A stretch of 64,000 bases of DNA, from NCBI GenBank assembly GCA_018350325.1, contig JAEVLN010000046.1, forward strand, positions 1 through 64,000, in the 5' to 3' direction. Made by a program: the position numbers and the translations under genes. The first letter of the stretch is position 1. The number at the start of each line of letters is the position of its first letter. Positions 43,601-53,050 of this stretch are shown in pieces. The notes below the pieces were generated by a model that saw nothing but the letters and a program-made list of their open reading frames with translations, had not been told where the DNA came from and made no database searches. This DNA comes from Globodera rostochiensis. Lineage: Eukaryota; Nematoda; Chromadorea; Rhabditida; Heteroderidae.

Positions 43601-44084
43601 TCAATGATGCCATCTTTAGAGGTGTATTCTGATGCTGACAATGATTTTGAAGATCAAGAAGATCAGTAATATGTGTTGCCGGAAAATGAAAATTTTTTAA
43701 TGTTTGATAAAAGAAAAATTTTTTCTTGAAAAGTCCCGGTTGGTCCCGGAACCGGTACCGGTTGAAATCTAGGTCCCGGTCCCGGTTTTTCTGGTCCCGG
43801 CAAGTCCCGGTCCCGGTTTTTCCCAAAAGTCCCGGTCCCGGTTTTTTCCAAAAGTCCCGGTCCCGTCCAACTCTGTTTAAAACTATGTCAAAAATAACAT
43901 CCATACAGGATCATTCTTGTCGGTGCAAAATAATAATTTAATGTGGACGCCAAACTGGTCGCGCCGAAATATCCGGATGCGAAGATATGCCCACCTGTGT
44001 CTTACACCGTTTTGTGCCATTTTTATTGGCCGACAGAATGATTTCCATCGCAATTAGTCCAGAAGCAATTTGGTAGTTGTCCAT
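40616..44084 (-). CDS. GT14 glycosyltransferase-like, copy B (intact, divergent first exon)
   Basis: Exons 2-11 (43257-43003, 42880-42797, 42730-42557, 42186-42109, 41671-41596, 41549-41458, 41412-41198, 41171-41104, 41061-40877, 40747-40616) are open and match copy A/C. Exon 1 is not like the others: a phase-compatible candidate is 44084-43995 (MDNYQIASGLIAMEIILSAN, donor CAG/GTGGGC), whose IASGLIAMEIILSA stretch could be the membrane anchor; the frame is also open further upstream to an acceptor near 44144. With it the protein is ~482 aa. Exon 2 starts with a Pro run (MPPPPPVFKG) and diverges from copies A, C and D before the PKCARVFLND region. Intron 1 contains a 566-bp hAT element and intron 4 a 319-bp MITE. 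Inferred: same enzymatic family, with a swapped N-terminus. Confidence 0.75.
40810..40868. mobile_element. 59-bp hAT-type mini-insert at a splice donor (copy B)
   Basis: Same insert as at 36882-36940, flanked by GCACTCAC on both sides (40802-40809 and 40869-40876), that is GTGAGTGC on the gene strand. Its hairpin is GGGATGTAACCGGATGCC and the inverse. Confidence 0.8.
42230..42548. mobile_element. 319-bp palindromic MITE in GT14-B intron 4, 8-bp TSD
   Basis: Almost fully palindromic: GGGTAAACCCAACTCATCC, CATAGAGCATAACTTGCTTC and so on return inverted at the right end. Flanks CGCCTTAC (42222-42229 and 42549-42556) are a perfect TSD; on the gene strand this is GTAAGGCG, the intron 4 donor. The paralogous introns in copies A (38049-38091) and D (53887-53929) are empty 43-44-bp introns without the element and show the pre-insertion sequence. 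Confidence 0.93.
43310..43875. mobile_element. 566-bp hAT-like element in GT14-B intron 1, perfect TSD
   Basis: Ends are TAGGGTTAGACGGGACCGG and the inverse CCCGTCCAACTCTG. Flanks TTTAAAAC (43302-43309 and 43876-43883) are identical. Both ends carry dense GGTCCCGGT words. One GGCGCCTATCGGCACCGCCG core is near 43528. Noncoding. Confidence 0.93.
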
Positions 44085-44329
44085 GAAAGCGCCCAAAGTT
44101 AGCGCACTCTGAAATTCTCCTCCAAATTGGCGAAAATTTGCAAGCGCTAAAAAACAACAAATATTTTTATGGTAAACTAGTTAGAATTAGAGCCCGGACT
44201 TGAGCTTCGAGCGAGATCTCGAGTCGAGAGTCCAGATTCGTGATCAGCAGGTCGAATTAGTGGGAAAAAACTATTTCCCGGCTACCAAATTCTGGTTCAT
44301 ATTGCTTTCCGGAACATCAAATAACAAAT

Positions 44330-45716
44330 TCTGGTTCATACTGGCTTTCCGGAAAGCCAAAATCTGGTCCAGATGCCTTTCCGGAACAGCAAATTCTGGT
44401 GCATTCTGGATTTCCGGAACATCAAATAACAAATTCTGGTTCACACTGCTTTCCGGAAAACTAATTCTGTCAATACTGTCTTTCCGGAAAGGCAAATTCT
44501 GGTGCACTCCGGATTTCCAGAACTCAAATAACAAATTCTGATGCATGCTAATTTTCCGGAAACCTAATTCTGGTTCATATTGCTTTCCGGAAAACTATTC
44601 TGTCAATACTGTCTTTTCGGAAAGGCAAATTCTGGTGCACTCCGGATTTCCAGAACTCAAATAACAAATTCTGATGCATGCTAATTTTCCGGAAACCTAA
44701 TTCTGGTTCATATTGCTTTCCGGAAAACTATTCTGTCAATACTGTCTTTTCGGAAAGGCAAATTCTGGTGCACTCCGGATTTCCAGAACTCAAATAACAA
44801 ATTCTGATGCATGCTAATTTCCGGAAACCTAATTCTGGTTCATATTGCTTTCCGGAAAACTATTCTGTCAATACTGACTTTCCGGAAAGGCAAATTCTGG
44901 TGCACTCCGGATTTCCAGAAATCAAATAACAAATTCTGATGCATGCTAATTTTCCGGAAACCTAATTCTGGTTCATATTGCTTTCCGGAAAACTATTCTG
45001 TCAATACTGACTTTCCGGAAAGGCAAATTCTGGTGCACTCCGGATTTCCAGAACTCAAATAACAAATTCTGATGCATGCTAATTTTCCGGAAACCTAATT
45101 CTGGTTCATATTGCTTTCCGGAAAACTATTCTGTCAATACTGTCTTTTCGGAAAGGCAAATTCTGGTGCACTCCGGATTTCCAGAACTCAAATAACAAAT
45201 TCTGATGCATGCTAATTTTCCGGAAACCTAATTCTGGTTCATATTGCTTTCCGGAAAACTATTCTGTCAATACTGACTTTCCGGAAAGGCAAATTCTGGT
45301 GCACTCCGGATTTCCAGAAATCAAATAACAAATTCTGATGCATGCTAATTTTCCGGAAACCTAATTCTGGTTCATATTGCTTTCCGGAAAACTATTCTGT
45401 CAATACTGACTTTCCGGAAAGGCAAATTCTGGTGCACTCCGGATTTCCAGAACTCAAATAACAAATTCTGATGCATGCTAATTTTCCGGAAACCTAATTC
45501 TGGTTCATATTGCTTTCCGGAAAACTATTCTGTCAATACTGACTTTCCGGAAAGGCAAATTCTGGTGCACTCCGGATTTCCAGAAGTCAAATAACAAATT
45601 CTGATGCATGCTAATTTTCCGGAAACCTAATTCTGGTTCATATTGCTTTCCGGAAAACTATTCTGTCAATACTGACTTTTCGGAAAGGCAAATTCTGGTG
45701 CACTCCGGATTTCCAG
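44330..45716. repeat. 133-bp satellite array, 9 regular copies
   Basis: The word ATGCATGCTA begins at 44541, 44674, 44807, 44939, 45072, 45205, 45338, 45471 and 45604: eight intervals of 132-133 bp. Each unit contains several TTTCCGGAAA motifs spaced by 30-40 bp, an internal sub-repeat, and irregular sub-units extend back to ~44280. A TAGAGCCCGGACTTGAG end-like motif precedes the array at 44191. Confidence 0.93.
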
Positions 45717-45991
45717 CTTGTCCCAAATATTCCAACTTAAAATCCTCCCAGCAAGCGCTAAGCGATTTGAGCAAAAGGATAAAATTTTGTAACAGTAAAA
45801 CTGCCAAAGTGCACCGCAATTCGCTTCCTGGGCCTCAGTCGTCCACCTGAGGCCCACGTGAGCAATTTTGCCAAATGCGCGCCAAAAAGTTGCTTAAGCA
45901 ATGCACGAGGGTGTCGGCGCACCCGAAAGCTCAAATCCTTTTTTTATGCGAAACCCAAGTTAATTCTAAGATATATAAATAGGAAATTAAA

Positions 45992-46576
45992 TTAAAAACC
46001 GTTGGTCAAATTCAAATGCTTCGGCTCATTGGTGACGATGCCAAAATCGTCGCCGTTCAATTCCATACTAAAAAACAGCAAAAATTCAAAATTTTAAATT
46101 AATTTTAGTCGCCTGAAGGACGATTCCGACTTCATTTTCCCATCACTTTGCTCAGTTATTCGAATGGCGTGCCAACTTTGGAATCCGTCGGCACCCCGTG
46201 GGCATTCATCGGCAATTTTGCCGTTCCCTTTCTTCACATTGAATCGCCGTCCGACTTTCGAAGAAGTTCCAAATTTGGTGCCCAATTTGCTTTCATAGCA
46301 GATGAAATGACTAATTAATAAAAATAAATTTTAATTTATCTAATTTTTGAAAAGAAGAAAACAAAACACCGGTTGCCGTTTACCAGTTGAAGAAGCCCAT
46401 TTTTAAACTTGCAATCGCTCCAGTGTTTTTTATCCGTAGGGCTTCTAAGTATAAAAACCATTTCTTTAAATTTGCTAAAAAAAATATCAGAAATTAATTT
46501 AAACTAATTACCCTCCGAGGACGGCACTTTCCTCCAACAAGAGAACGAAAAGAAGGCACAAAGCTAGCAAATACAT
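45992..46576 (-). CDS. small predicted secreted protein, 4 exons, ~138 aa
   Basis: Exon 1, 46576-46512, encodes a classical signal peptide (MYLLALCLLFVLLLEESAVL). Exon 2 is 46444-46370 (HWSDCKFKNGLLQLVNGNR), exon 3 is 46310-46113 (FICYESKLGTKFG, then ECPRGADGFQSWHAIRI) and exon 4 is 46067-45992, ending at TAA. All junctions keep phase. The last intron would use a GC donor (TTCAG/GCGACT) and TTTTAG acceptor; without that splice the frame ends shortly after with RRLKLI. Three cysteines remain after signal removal. I do not recognise the family. Location: the spacer of the inverted GT14 duplication, its stop codon almost exactly at the mirror centre (~45985). In a plant-parasitic nematode such a protein could be a candidate effector, but nothing in the sequence proves this. 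Confidence 0.6.
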
Positions 46577-46593
46577 TAACTAAAGATGAAAAG

Positions 46594-47180
46594 TAGGGTT
46601 GGACAAAACCGGATATTATCCGGACCCCTCGAATACCGGTTCCTTGACACCCGGATACCGGTACCGGATAGTAATTTACGCCCGGATATCCGTCCGGATA
46701 CCGGATAATTTCCAATTTTTTTTGAAAATACTAATTAAACTTTTATTTAAAAAAATCAAATTTTACACATTTTTTGCAAAAAGTAAATCAAACGCATAAA
46801 ATAAACGAAAACATCAAATTCAATCAAGTTAGATAGTTATTTGATTGGGGTCGGCGGTTTCTGAATTTAGACAAAATCGAAAACATAATTTTAAAGATTG
46901 AGTAATTTTTGTTGAGAAAGTTCCACCAAATTTGCAAATATGACACTTCGAGTCGCTTGTCTGCAGTTCAATTTTTTTGTGAAATTGTTAACTAATTATA
47001 AAAAAATTTACAGAACTCTCCGAAAAGATACCACCATTAGGGGTTCTTAACCCGCCCGGATCTAACCCCCGGATACCGGGTTTCCCGGATCCTGGACACC
47101 CGGATACCGGTCCCGGATAAATTGCCCAAAACACCCGGATACCGGTCCCGGTTCCGGATACCCGTTCTTGTCCAACCCTA
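46594..47180. mobile_element. 587-bp hAT-like element, perfect 8-bp TSD
   Basis: Ends are TAGGGTTGGACAAAACCGG and the inverse TTGTCCAACCCTA. Flanks ATGAAAAG (46586-46593 and 47181-47188) are identical. Ends carry reiterated CCGGATACCGG words. It lies 17 bp upstream of the start codon of the secreted-protein gene, so it probably sits in that gene's promoter or 5' UTR. Confidence 0.93.
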
Positions 47181-47189
47181 ATGAAAAGG

Positions 47190-48540
47190 ATGAAATTTGT
47201 TGAATGAAAATGAAATGGCAATAAATGAAAAGTGGAATACCTCATTAGCATCAGAAATAACAGTTTTATTACTCTCTCCATTTGTTTTTTGAATGAATTT
47301 TATGGAGAAAAAAGTGTGATACCAAATGGAAATTCCAAGCACAAAAAACTGCTAGAAAAATTAAACCATTCGAAATGAGTCATCATCATCATCATCGAAT
47401 GAAAGTACATAATCAAATTTGGGATTACATTTGTTTTTTGAATGAATTTTATGGAGAAAAAAGTGATCGTCAAATGAAAAGGTACATGGACAGAAAAATT
47501 AATTTCTGCCAAAAAAAATGTAGTCTTTGAATAATACAATAAAAAATGCATTCAGTGATTTGTTCTAAAAATTGTTGTTGAAATTTGAAAGGTTAAGAAT
47601 TTCATCTAAATTAAAAAAATTCAAAAATAATGCTTAACAACAAATAAAAAATGTGTGAAATTTTTATTAATAAAAAAGAAATTTTTCTACATAAAATAAG
47701 CCAATACCATTATTTCTTTAAAGCGTACAGTCATAGAAATATTATAAACGTAAATGTCATGTATAATATCTTCATTTAATAAACATAAATTTAATTTAAA
47801 TTATTTCGTCCTTCCCCAAATTTAATTTAAAATTTATTTTATTTATAACCTTTCTTAAAATATTTTATTTATCCATTCTTTCTTTAAGTGATTAATCATT
47901 TTTCACAATTTGCCAATATGTATTAAATAATCATTTTGGTTTCATAAAAAGTGTTTTAGATTAAGGTCAAATGCTTGTCAACATTTACAATTTTTGTTGT
48001 ATTAATTCCTTTTTGTGCAAATCAGTCCACATTAGTCATTTTCCGTCTCGAAGCATTCATTTTTGACTCAGAATTATTCTTTCCTCCGCCCTTTTTCCAG
48101 TTTTTTTGGCTCAAACATTCTATTCATTGTATTGTTTTCATTCATTGTATTATTTTTCTTCTTTTATTCACACTAATTGGTTTTATAATTCATATCAAAA
48201 TTGAGCGAATTTTTTTGTTATAAAAAGCCTATAATTTGCCCAGCAAAGTTTTCTTTCGAAAAAGCTGAAATCGGACGGTTGACCAATGTAATCGGATTCC
48301 ACATTTTTTCGCACATTTTTGGACGGACCCGGCCCGCCGAATTCCGACTTTTTGACAAAAAAAATCCAATACCTAATTCTGCGGAAATTTTCATAAAAAT
48401 TGCAGACTTTTCGTCCGGATTCCCTTTCCCAACCTTTTTTTAGCATCCGGTTACAATCTCTGAATATGTACGGAGGGGGGGGGGTACTCTGAATTTTAAA
48501 ATTTTTAGACAAAACACAAATTTGAAGTTGGCAAATTGGC
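47190..48540. other. AT-rich intergenic upstream of GT14-C, related to the A-B and C-D spacers
   Basis: Contains ATTTGTTTTTTGAATGAATT, then TTATGGAGAAAAAAGT (twice), and AACAACAAATAAAAAATGTG blocks also present at ~39180-39720 and inverted at ~52260-52780, so each GT14 copy brought its own upstream DNA. The short ORFs are T-rich translations. A TAGCATCCGGTTACAATCTC fragment precedes a G-run at ~48474. Confidence 0.5.
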
Positions 48541-49423
48541 AATGATGAAGGGGAATCGTCTGCCATATGTGCCGTTAATTCACTGCTTTATGTGCTCATT
48601 GGTTCTGTTGCTGCCGGTCGAAGGCATTCTTCTGCCTTTACAAGGTCCAACATTTTTTTAAAATTAAAAAGTTTATTTTCAATTTACCCAAGTTGAGCAA
48701 GACTTCAACATGCCCCCAAGTTGTCCGCTTCTCTTCAATGGATGGAACATCCTAAACACCACAGAACAGCGTCCCGAGTGTGCGCGAGTGTTCTTAAACG
48801 ACTCCGATTACATCGCCCAAATCGGCAAACGGAGGCTAACCTTCGAGGACCCGCTGTGGCTGGAGATGGGCTGTGCCAATGGCATCCGCAAAAGAAACTA
48901 TTTCCCAGTGAAGGAAGGCTTTGAAGATGCCGAATTCCCTCTGGCGCAGGTGCGGATTGTATACAAAGTGAGTGGAAGGAGTGGAAGCCCCGGGGGCAAA
49001 GGAAAAAGATGCAAATTCCAATGCCACCCCCCCCCCCCCGAGGGGGTTTTTGAAATTGTAAAAGCCTCCCCCCCCCCCTCTCCTCCCCAAAGGATTACGT
49101 TTTTCTTGAGAAGGAATTGGCTTCATCTTACTAGCCCAACAACTGGTACTGTTACTCAGTGGATCATAAGTCCAACGTAAGTTAAAGACGATTAAGCATT
49201 AAACAGTAATTTTTGAACGTTTTGAATTCCTTTAAATTCAGAACAAATTTCATATGCGTCTGAAACAACTTTCTGAATGTCTGCCAAACGTTGTGGTCTC
49301 AACGCGCAAATGGAACATCGACTCGGCTGGCCACAACATGACACGGGCACTTCTGGACTGTCTGCATTTGCTGACAGTGCCAGAAAAACGATGGGAATAT
49401 GTGGCACTTCTGCAGGTAAGGCG

Positions 49424-49745
49424 GGGTCCCACCCAACTCATCCATAGAGCATAACTTGCTTCAATTTTTTAACCGATTTAGAAAGTCTTAACGCCACTCA
49501 AAAAGATCTCGAAGATTTGAATCTAACATTAAGTTAAAGCTTTGTGATTGGATAAATATCAAAAAAGTTATGTCCAGAAAATTGCCAAAATCGCGATTTT
49601 TAAAAGTGATAAGTCCCATAACTTTTTTGATATTTGTCCAATAACAAAGTTTTAAATTAATATTCGCTTAGCTTCAATTCTTCGAGATCTTTAATCGGTT
49701 AAGGTTGAAGCAAGTTATGGCTCTATGGATGAGTTAGGTTACCCC
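49424..49745. mobile_element. 322-bp palindromic MITE in GT14-C intron 4
   Basis: Mirror copy of 42230-42548. Left flank GTAAGGCG (49416-49423) is the intron donor; right flank GTAAGACG (49746-49753) differs by one base. Arms start GGGTCCCACCCAACTCATCC and end in the inverse GGATGAGTTAGGTTACCCC. Confidence 0.9.
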
Positions 49746-51109
49746 GTAAGACGGCATAACGAAACAGTGGAAGAATGAGCGGACTCAGAATCACGATGTT
49801 GCGATCAAAACCAACCGGGAAATGGTCCAAATCTATCGCTGGCTAAACGAAGCAAACGATGTCGAAGTAAAGGCGGGGGCAAGGGGAAGGAGGGGGGGGG
49901 GGGGTCAATCGGTCGGATCTGCAGGATCCAAATCTGCACTCAGCTTTACCTAATTCAAAAACAAAACAGTGGGAACTCGACTTTTTGATGTAAATAAATC
50001 TTGAAAAAAAAAATTGTTTAAATTAAAATAAATGGCGGATTTTGCGAAACGCCCATAGTGGCGAATTTTGAGAAACGACTCAGCACGGGGGTGGGAATAG
50101 GGGGACAATCGGTCAGATCTGTAGGATCCACTCTACCCTTAGCTTTGAGAGGTTTGTAGATTCAACGATTTTATGAATGCGACGGCTCTGTTAAATGATT
50201 TACATACATTCAACTTGAAAAAATGTTTTCTTTTCAAATTCCAATAAATCAAATCTTACATTTGAACTTTTTGGATATATTTTTTCCATTTTCACTATCC
50301 AATTGAGGTCACTTGGCTGCCGAGAGGACGCGTGAACGAATCTCTGGATTGGAGTTTCGATGCAATTGGATTGTTTCGCAACGGTTCAAAGCTTTGAAAC
50401 GGAATTTATCGAATAGCATCTTTCTTTAGCAAGTCGAAATTTGTTGGACGTTGAGGGCTTTCCGCCCAAATTGGTCTTTTCCAAGGGCTACATGGAGAGC
50501 AGCTTAAGCCGGAAAATGGCCGTAAAAATGTTTAACATTTTTTAGAATTTTATTTGTAATTTGAGGAGTTCATTGTTTACGAATTGGACTTGACGGAAAC
50601 CGTGCGCAGGTTGGAGAGCGGCGATTTCGGCATCGACGAGATTCATGTGCCGACTTTGCACGCGGCGGATGCCCTTCAGGCACCCGGCGGCTTTACTAGG
50701 GATTGTTTGGAGAGGAAAGGAGGCCCATTCCGGGTGCAACACATAACCAGGCAATGGCGCTTTAGGGGCGATTGTGGGAAGTGCCAATTTTTCTCGTTCT
50801 TTTAAGGGCTGGCATTTGGTATGACGTGAAAAAGTGCGGGTCCGGTCACATGCGACACGAAGTTTGCATTTTTGGTTAAGTTTTATTTGTTTTTTAAATT
50901 TTTGTTTGTTCTTAAGGGATGGAGGATTTAGCGGACAAAATGGCTGTTTGGCCTCATTTGTTTGCTAACAAATTGATGCCCCAGTTCGATTTTGGAGCAT
51001 TGCTTTGCTGGTGGGAGAAAATGCACCAACGGGCGTATATCGAAACTCGGCAGCGCTCTTTGAGCCGATTGAACAGTGCCTTTTATGCCGATTTGCCTCA
51101 CGTGAGTGC

Positions 51110-51161
51110 CAGGGATGTAACCGGATGCCAAAAAAAGTCCGGACATCCGGTTACATCCCAG
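51110..51161. mobile_element. 52-bp mini-insert at a splice donor (copy C)
   Basis: Shortened version of the 59-bp insert; GTGAGTGC flanks at 51102-51109 and 51162-51169. The hairpin loop has lost several bases relative to the other three copies. Confidence 0.75.
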
Positions 51162-51359
51162 GTGAGTGCCACCAAAAGACGTTTCACCAACCATCCCCCC
51201 GTCTCCCTCCCCCCATTTCCCAGGTCCGCTTCCAAAAGTTTGCGGCCGATCTTAGGAAACTGAACGACGCTCAGCGTGGCACCAAGGACGCCATTCCCTT
51301 CAGAAAGGCCCTCGCATTCTTCAACTGCAGCACGGACGAGTTCAATGTCAACTAATGAT

Positions 51360-53045
51360 GGAAGACAGATCATCTATTTTTAAGTGCAAGCACTTACCTA
51401 TTTACCGTTCTGCCTTGAATCAGACACATGCGCGCTCACCTATTAAAAAATTTTTTAAAATTATAATGGCACAAAACAAAGAATTTTTGAAAAAAATCAT
51501 CACACCTTTCTGAATTTTTGTTTCAACTATTTTAACGTCAAGGTTTTTTGGTCCTGGAAAGTTGCGGGCCCGGTTTCCAAAAGTCCCGGTCCCGTACTAC
51601 CCTAGTTGTGAGTAGAGTAGGGAACGTTGGTATTTTCCAGGTTTTTGGAATCTCGATCCCAGTCCCGGCTTTAGACCAATCGTAATCCCGGCCCCGGCTG
51701 CGTGTTCTGGACCAAATGTCACCGATTTATGGATCCAAACACCCTTTTCAAGATGGACATTTGACAGCATTTTTCAAAAATTGAAGAGAAACAAACAATG
51801 GAAAAGCGCCATAAATGTGCAAATTTTGATCGCTGTAATTGCTTACAATAATTAAGATTGCGACATGCGTACCGTAAATCCTCTTGTAATCCCACCGGCG
51901 GGATTATTTTTCAACCTACTCAGAGAGGGCGAGATTATTAGAGAGGGCGGGATTATTAGAGGGGGCGGGATTATTAGAGAGGGCGAATTATTAGAGAGGG
52001 CGGAATATTAGAGAGGGCGGGATTATTATTGGCAAATTGAGAAAAATGATTAATCACATTAAAGAAAGAATGTAAATAAAATATTTTAAAAAGGTTATGA
52101 ATAAAATAAAATGTTAAATTAAATTTGGGAAAGGACGAAACAATTTAAATTTATTGTTTATTAAATGAAGATAATATTATACATAACATTTACAGTTATA
52201 ATATTTCTATTGTATGCTCTAAACTTGCTTTATGAGAAAAATTTCCTTTTTATTAATAAAAATTAACACATTTTTTTATTTGTTGTTAAACATTTATAAT
52301 TTTGAATTTTTTAAATTTAGATGAATTCTTAACCTTTCAAATTTCAACAACAATTTCCTGAATAAATCACTGAATGCGAATGAATAAATAAAATATTTTA
52401 AGAAATGTTATGAATTAAATAAAATGATAAATTAAATTAAATTAAATTTTGGAAAGGTCGAAATAATTTAAATTAAATTTATGCTATTAAATGAAGATAA
52501 TATTATTATACATGACATACGTTTATAATATTTCTATGACTGTATGCTCAAAAGAAATAATGGTAATGGCTAATAAAAATTTAACACATTTTTTTATTTG
52601 TTGTTAAACATTTTTAATTTTTGAATTTTTTTAATTTAAATGAAATTCTCTTTCAAATTTCAACAACAATTTCCCGAATAAATCACTGAATGCATTTGAC
52701 TAAAAATAATTTATTCTGTCCATGTACCTTCTTTTCATTTGACGTTACTTTTTTCTCCATAAAATTCATTCAAAAAACAAATGGAGGGAATAATAAAACT
52801 GTTTTTTCGGATGCTAATGATAAGAGCTGTTCTCAGAAATTTCATAAAAATTGCAGGATTTTTGGTTGTTTTGGATTAGTTTTATCGGAAATTTTCGGGT
52901 TCGGAACTCGGAACTCCCTTTCCCAACCTTTTTTAGCATCCGGTTACAATCTCTGAATATGTACGGGAGGGGGGGGGGGGGGTGGGGGATTGCTCTGAAT
53001 TTTAAAATTTTTAGACAAAACACAAATTTGAAGTTGGCAAATTGG
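51360..53045. other. intergenic between GT14 C and D, mirror of 38930-40600
   Basis: Inverse copy of the A-B spacer: hAT-like ends near 51590-51620, the GGGCGGGATTATTAGAGA array (51925-52030), AT-rich blocks, and a long G-run at 52966-52982 just upstream of gene D. Confidence 0.6.
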
Positions 53046-53050
53046 CAAGG

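Larger units (their letters stand above)
48542..51355 (+). pseudogene. GT14 glycosyltransferase-like, copy C (nonsense mutation)
   Basis: Eleven exons remain in phase: 48542-48644, 48693-48967, 49093-49176, 49242-49415, 49789-49866, 50308-50383, 50430-50521, 50566-50780, 50807-50874, 50917-51101, 51224-51355. Exon 3 has TAG at 49132-49134 where copies A, B and D have a Ser codon (SSYSPNNW becomes SSY-stop). Exon 1 differs from A/D by about 24 added bases (LLLPVEGILLPLQ) that shift its phase, yet a shifted acceptor in exon 2 restores the frame; the leader then looks like a cleavable signal peptide rather than an anchor. Intron 4 carries the palindromic MITE (49424-49745), intron 10 the mini-insert. 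Without stop readthrough the product ends after about 140 residues, before the catalytic region. Confidence 0.8.

Noticed and set aside
44500..45716. CRISPR-like array (regular repeats)
   Set aside because: Repeats and 'spacers' are equally conserved, the unit is 133 bp and the context is an intron-rich eukaryotic genome. It is a satellite.
47975..48223. Hydrophobic 82-codon plus-strand ORF resembling a membrane protein
   Set aside because: T-rich intergenic DNA translates to Phe/Ile/Leu in any frame; no counterpart is kept open in the related spacers.
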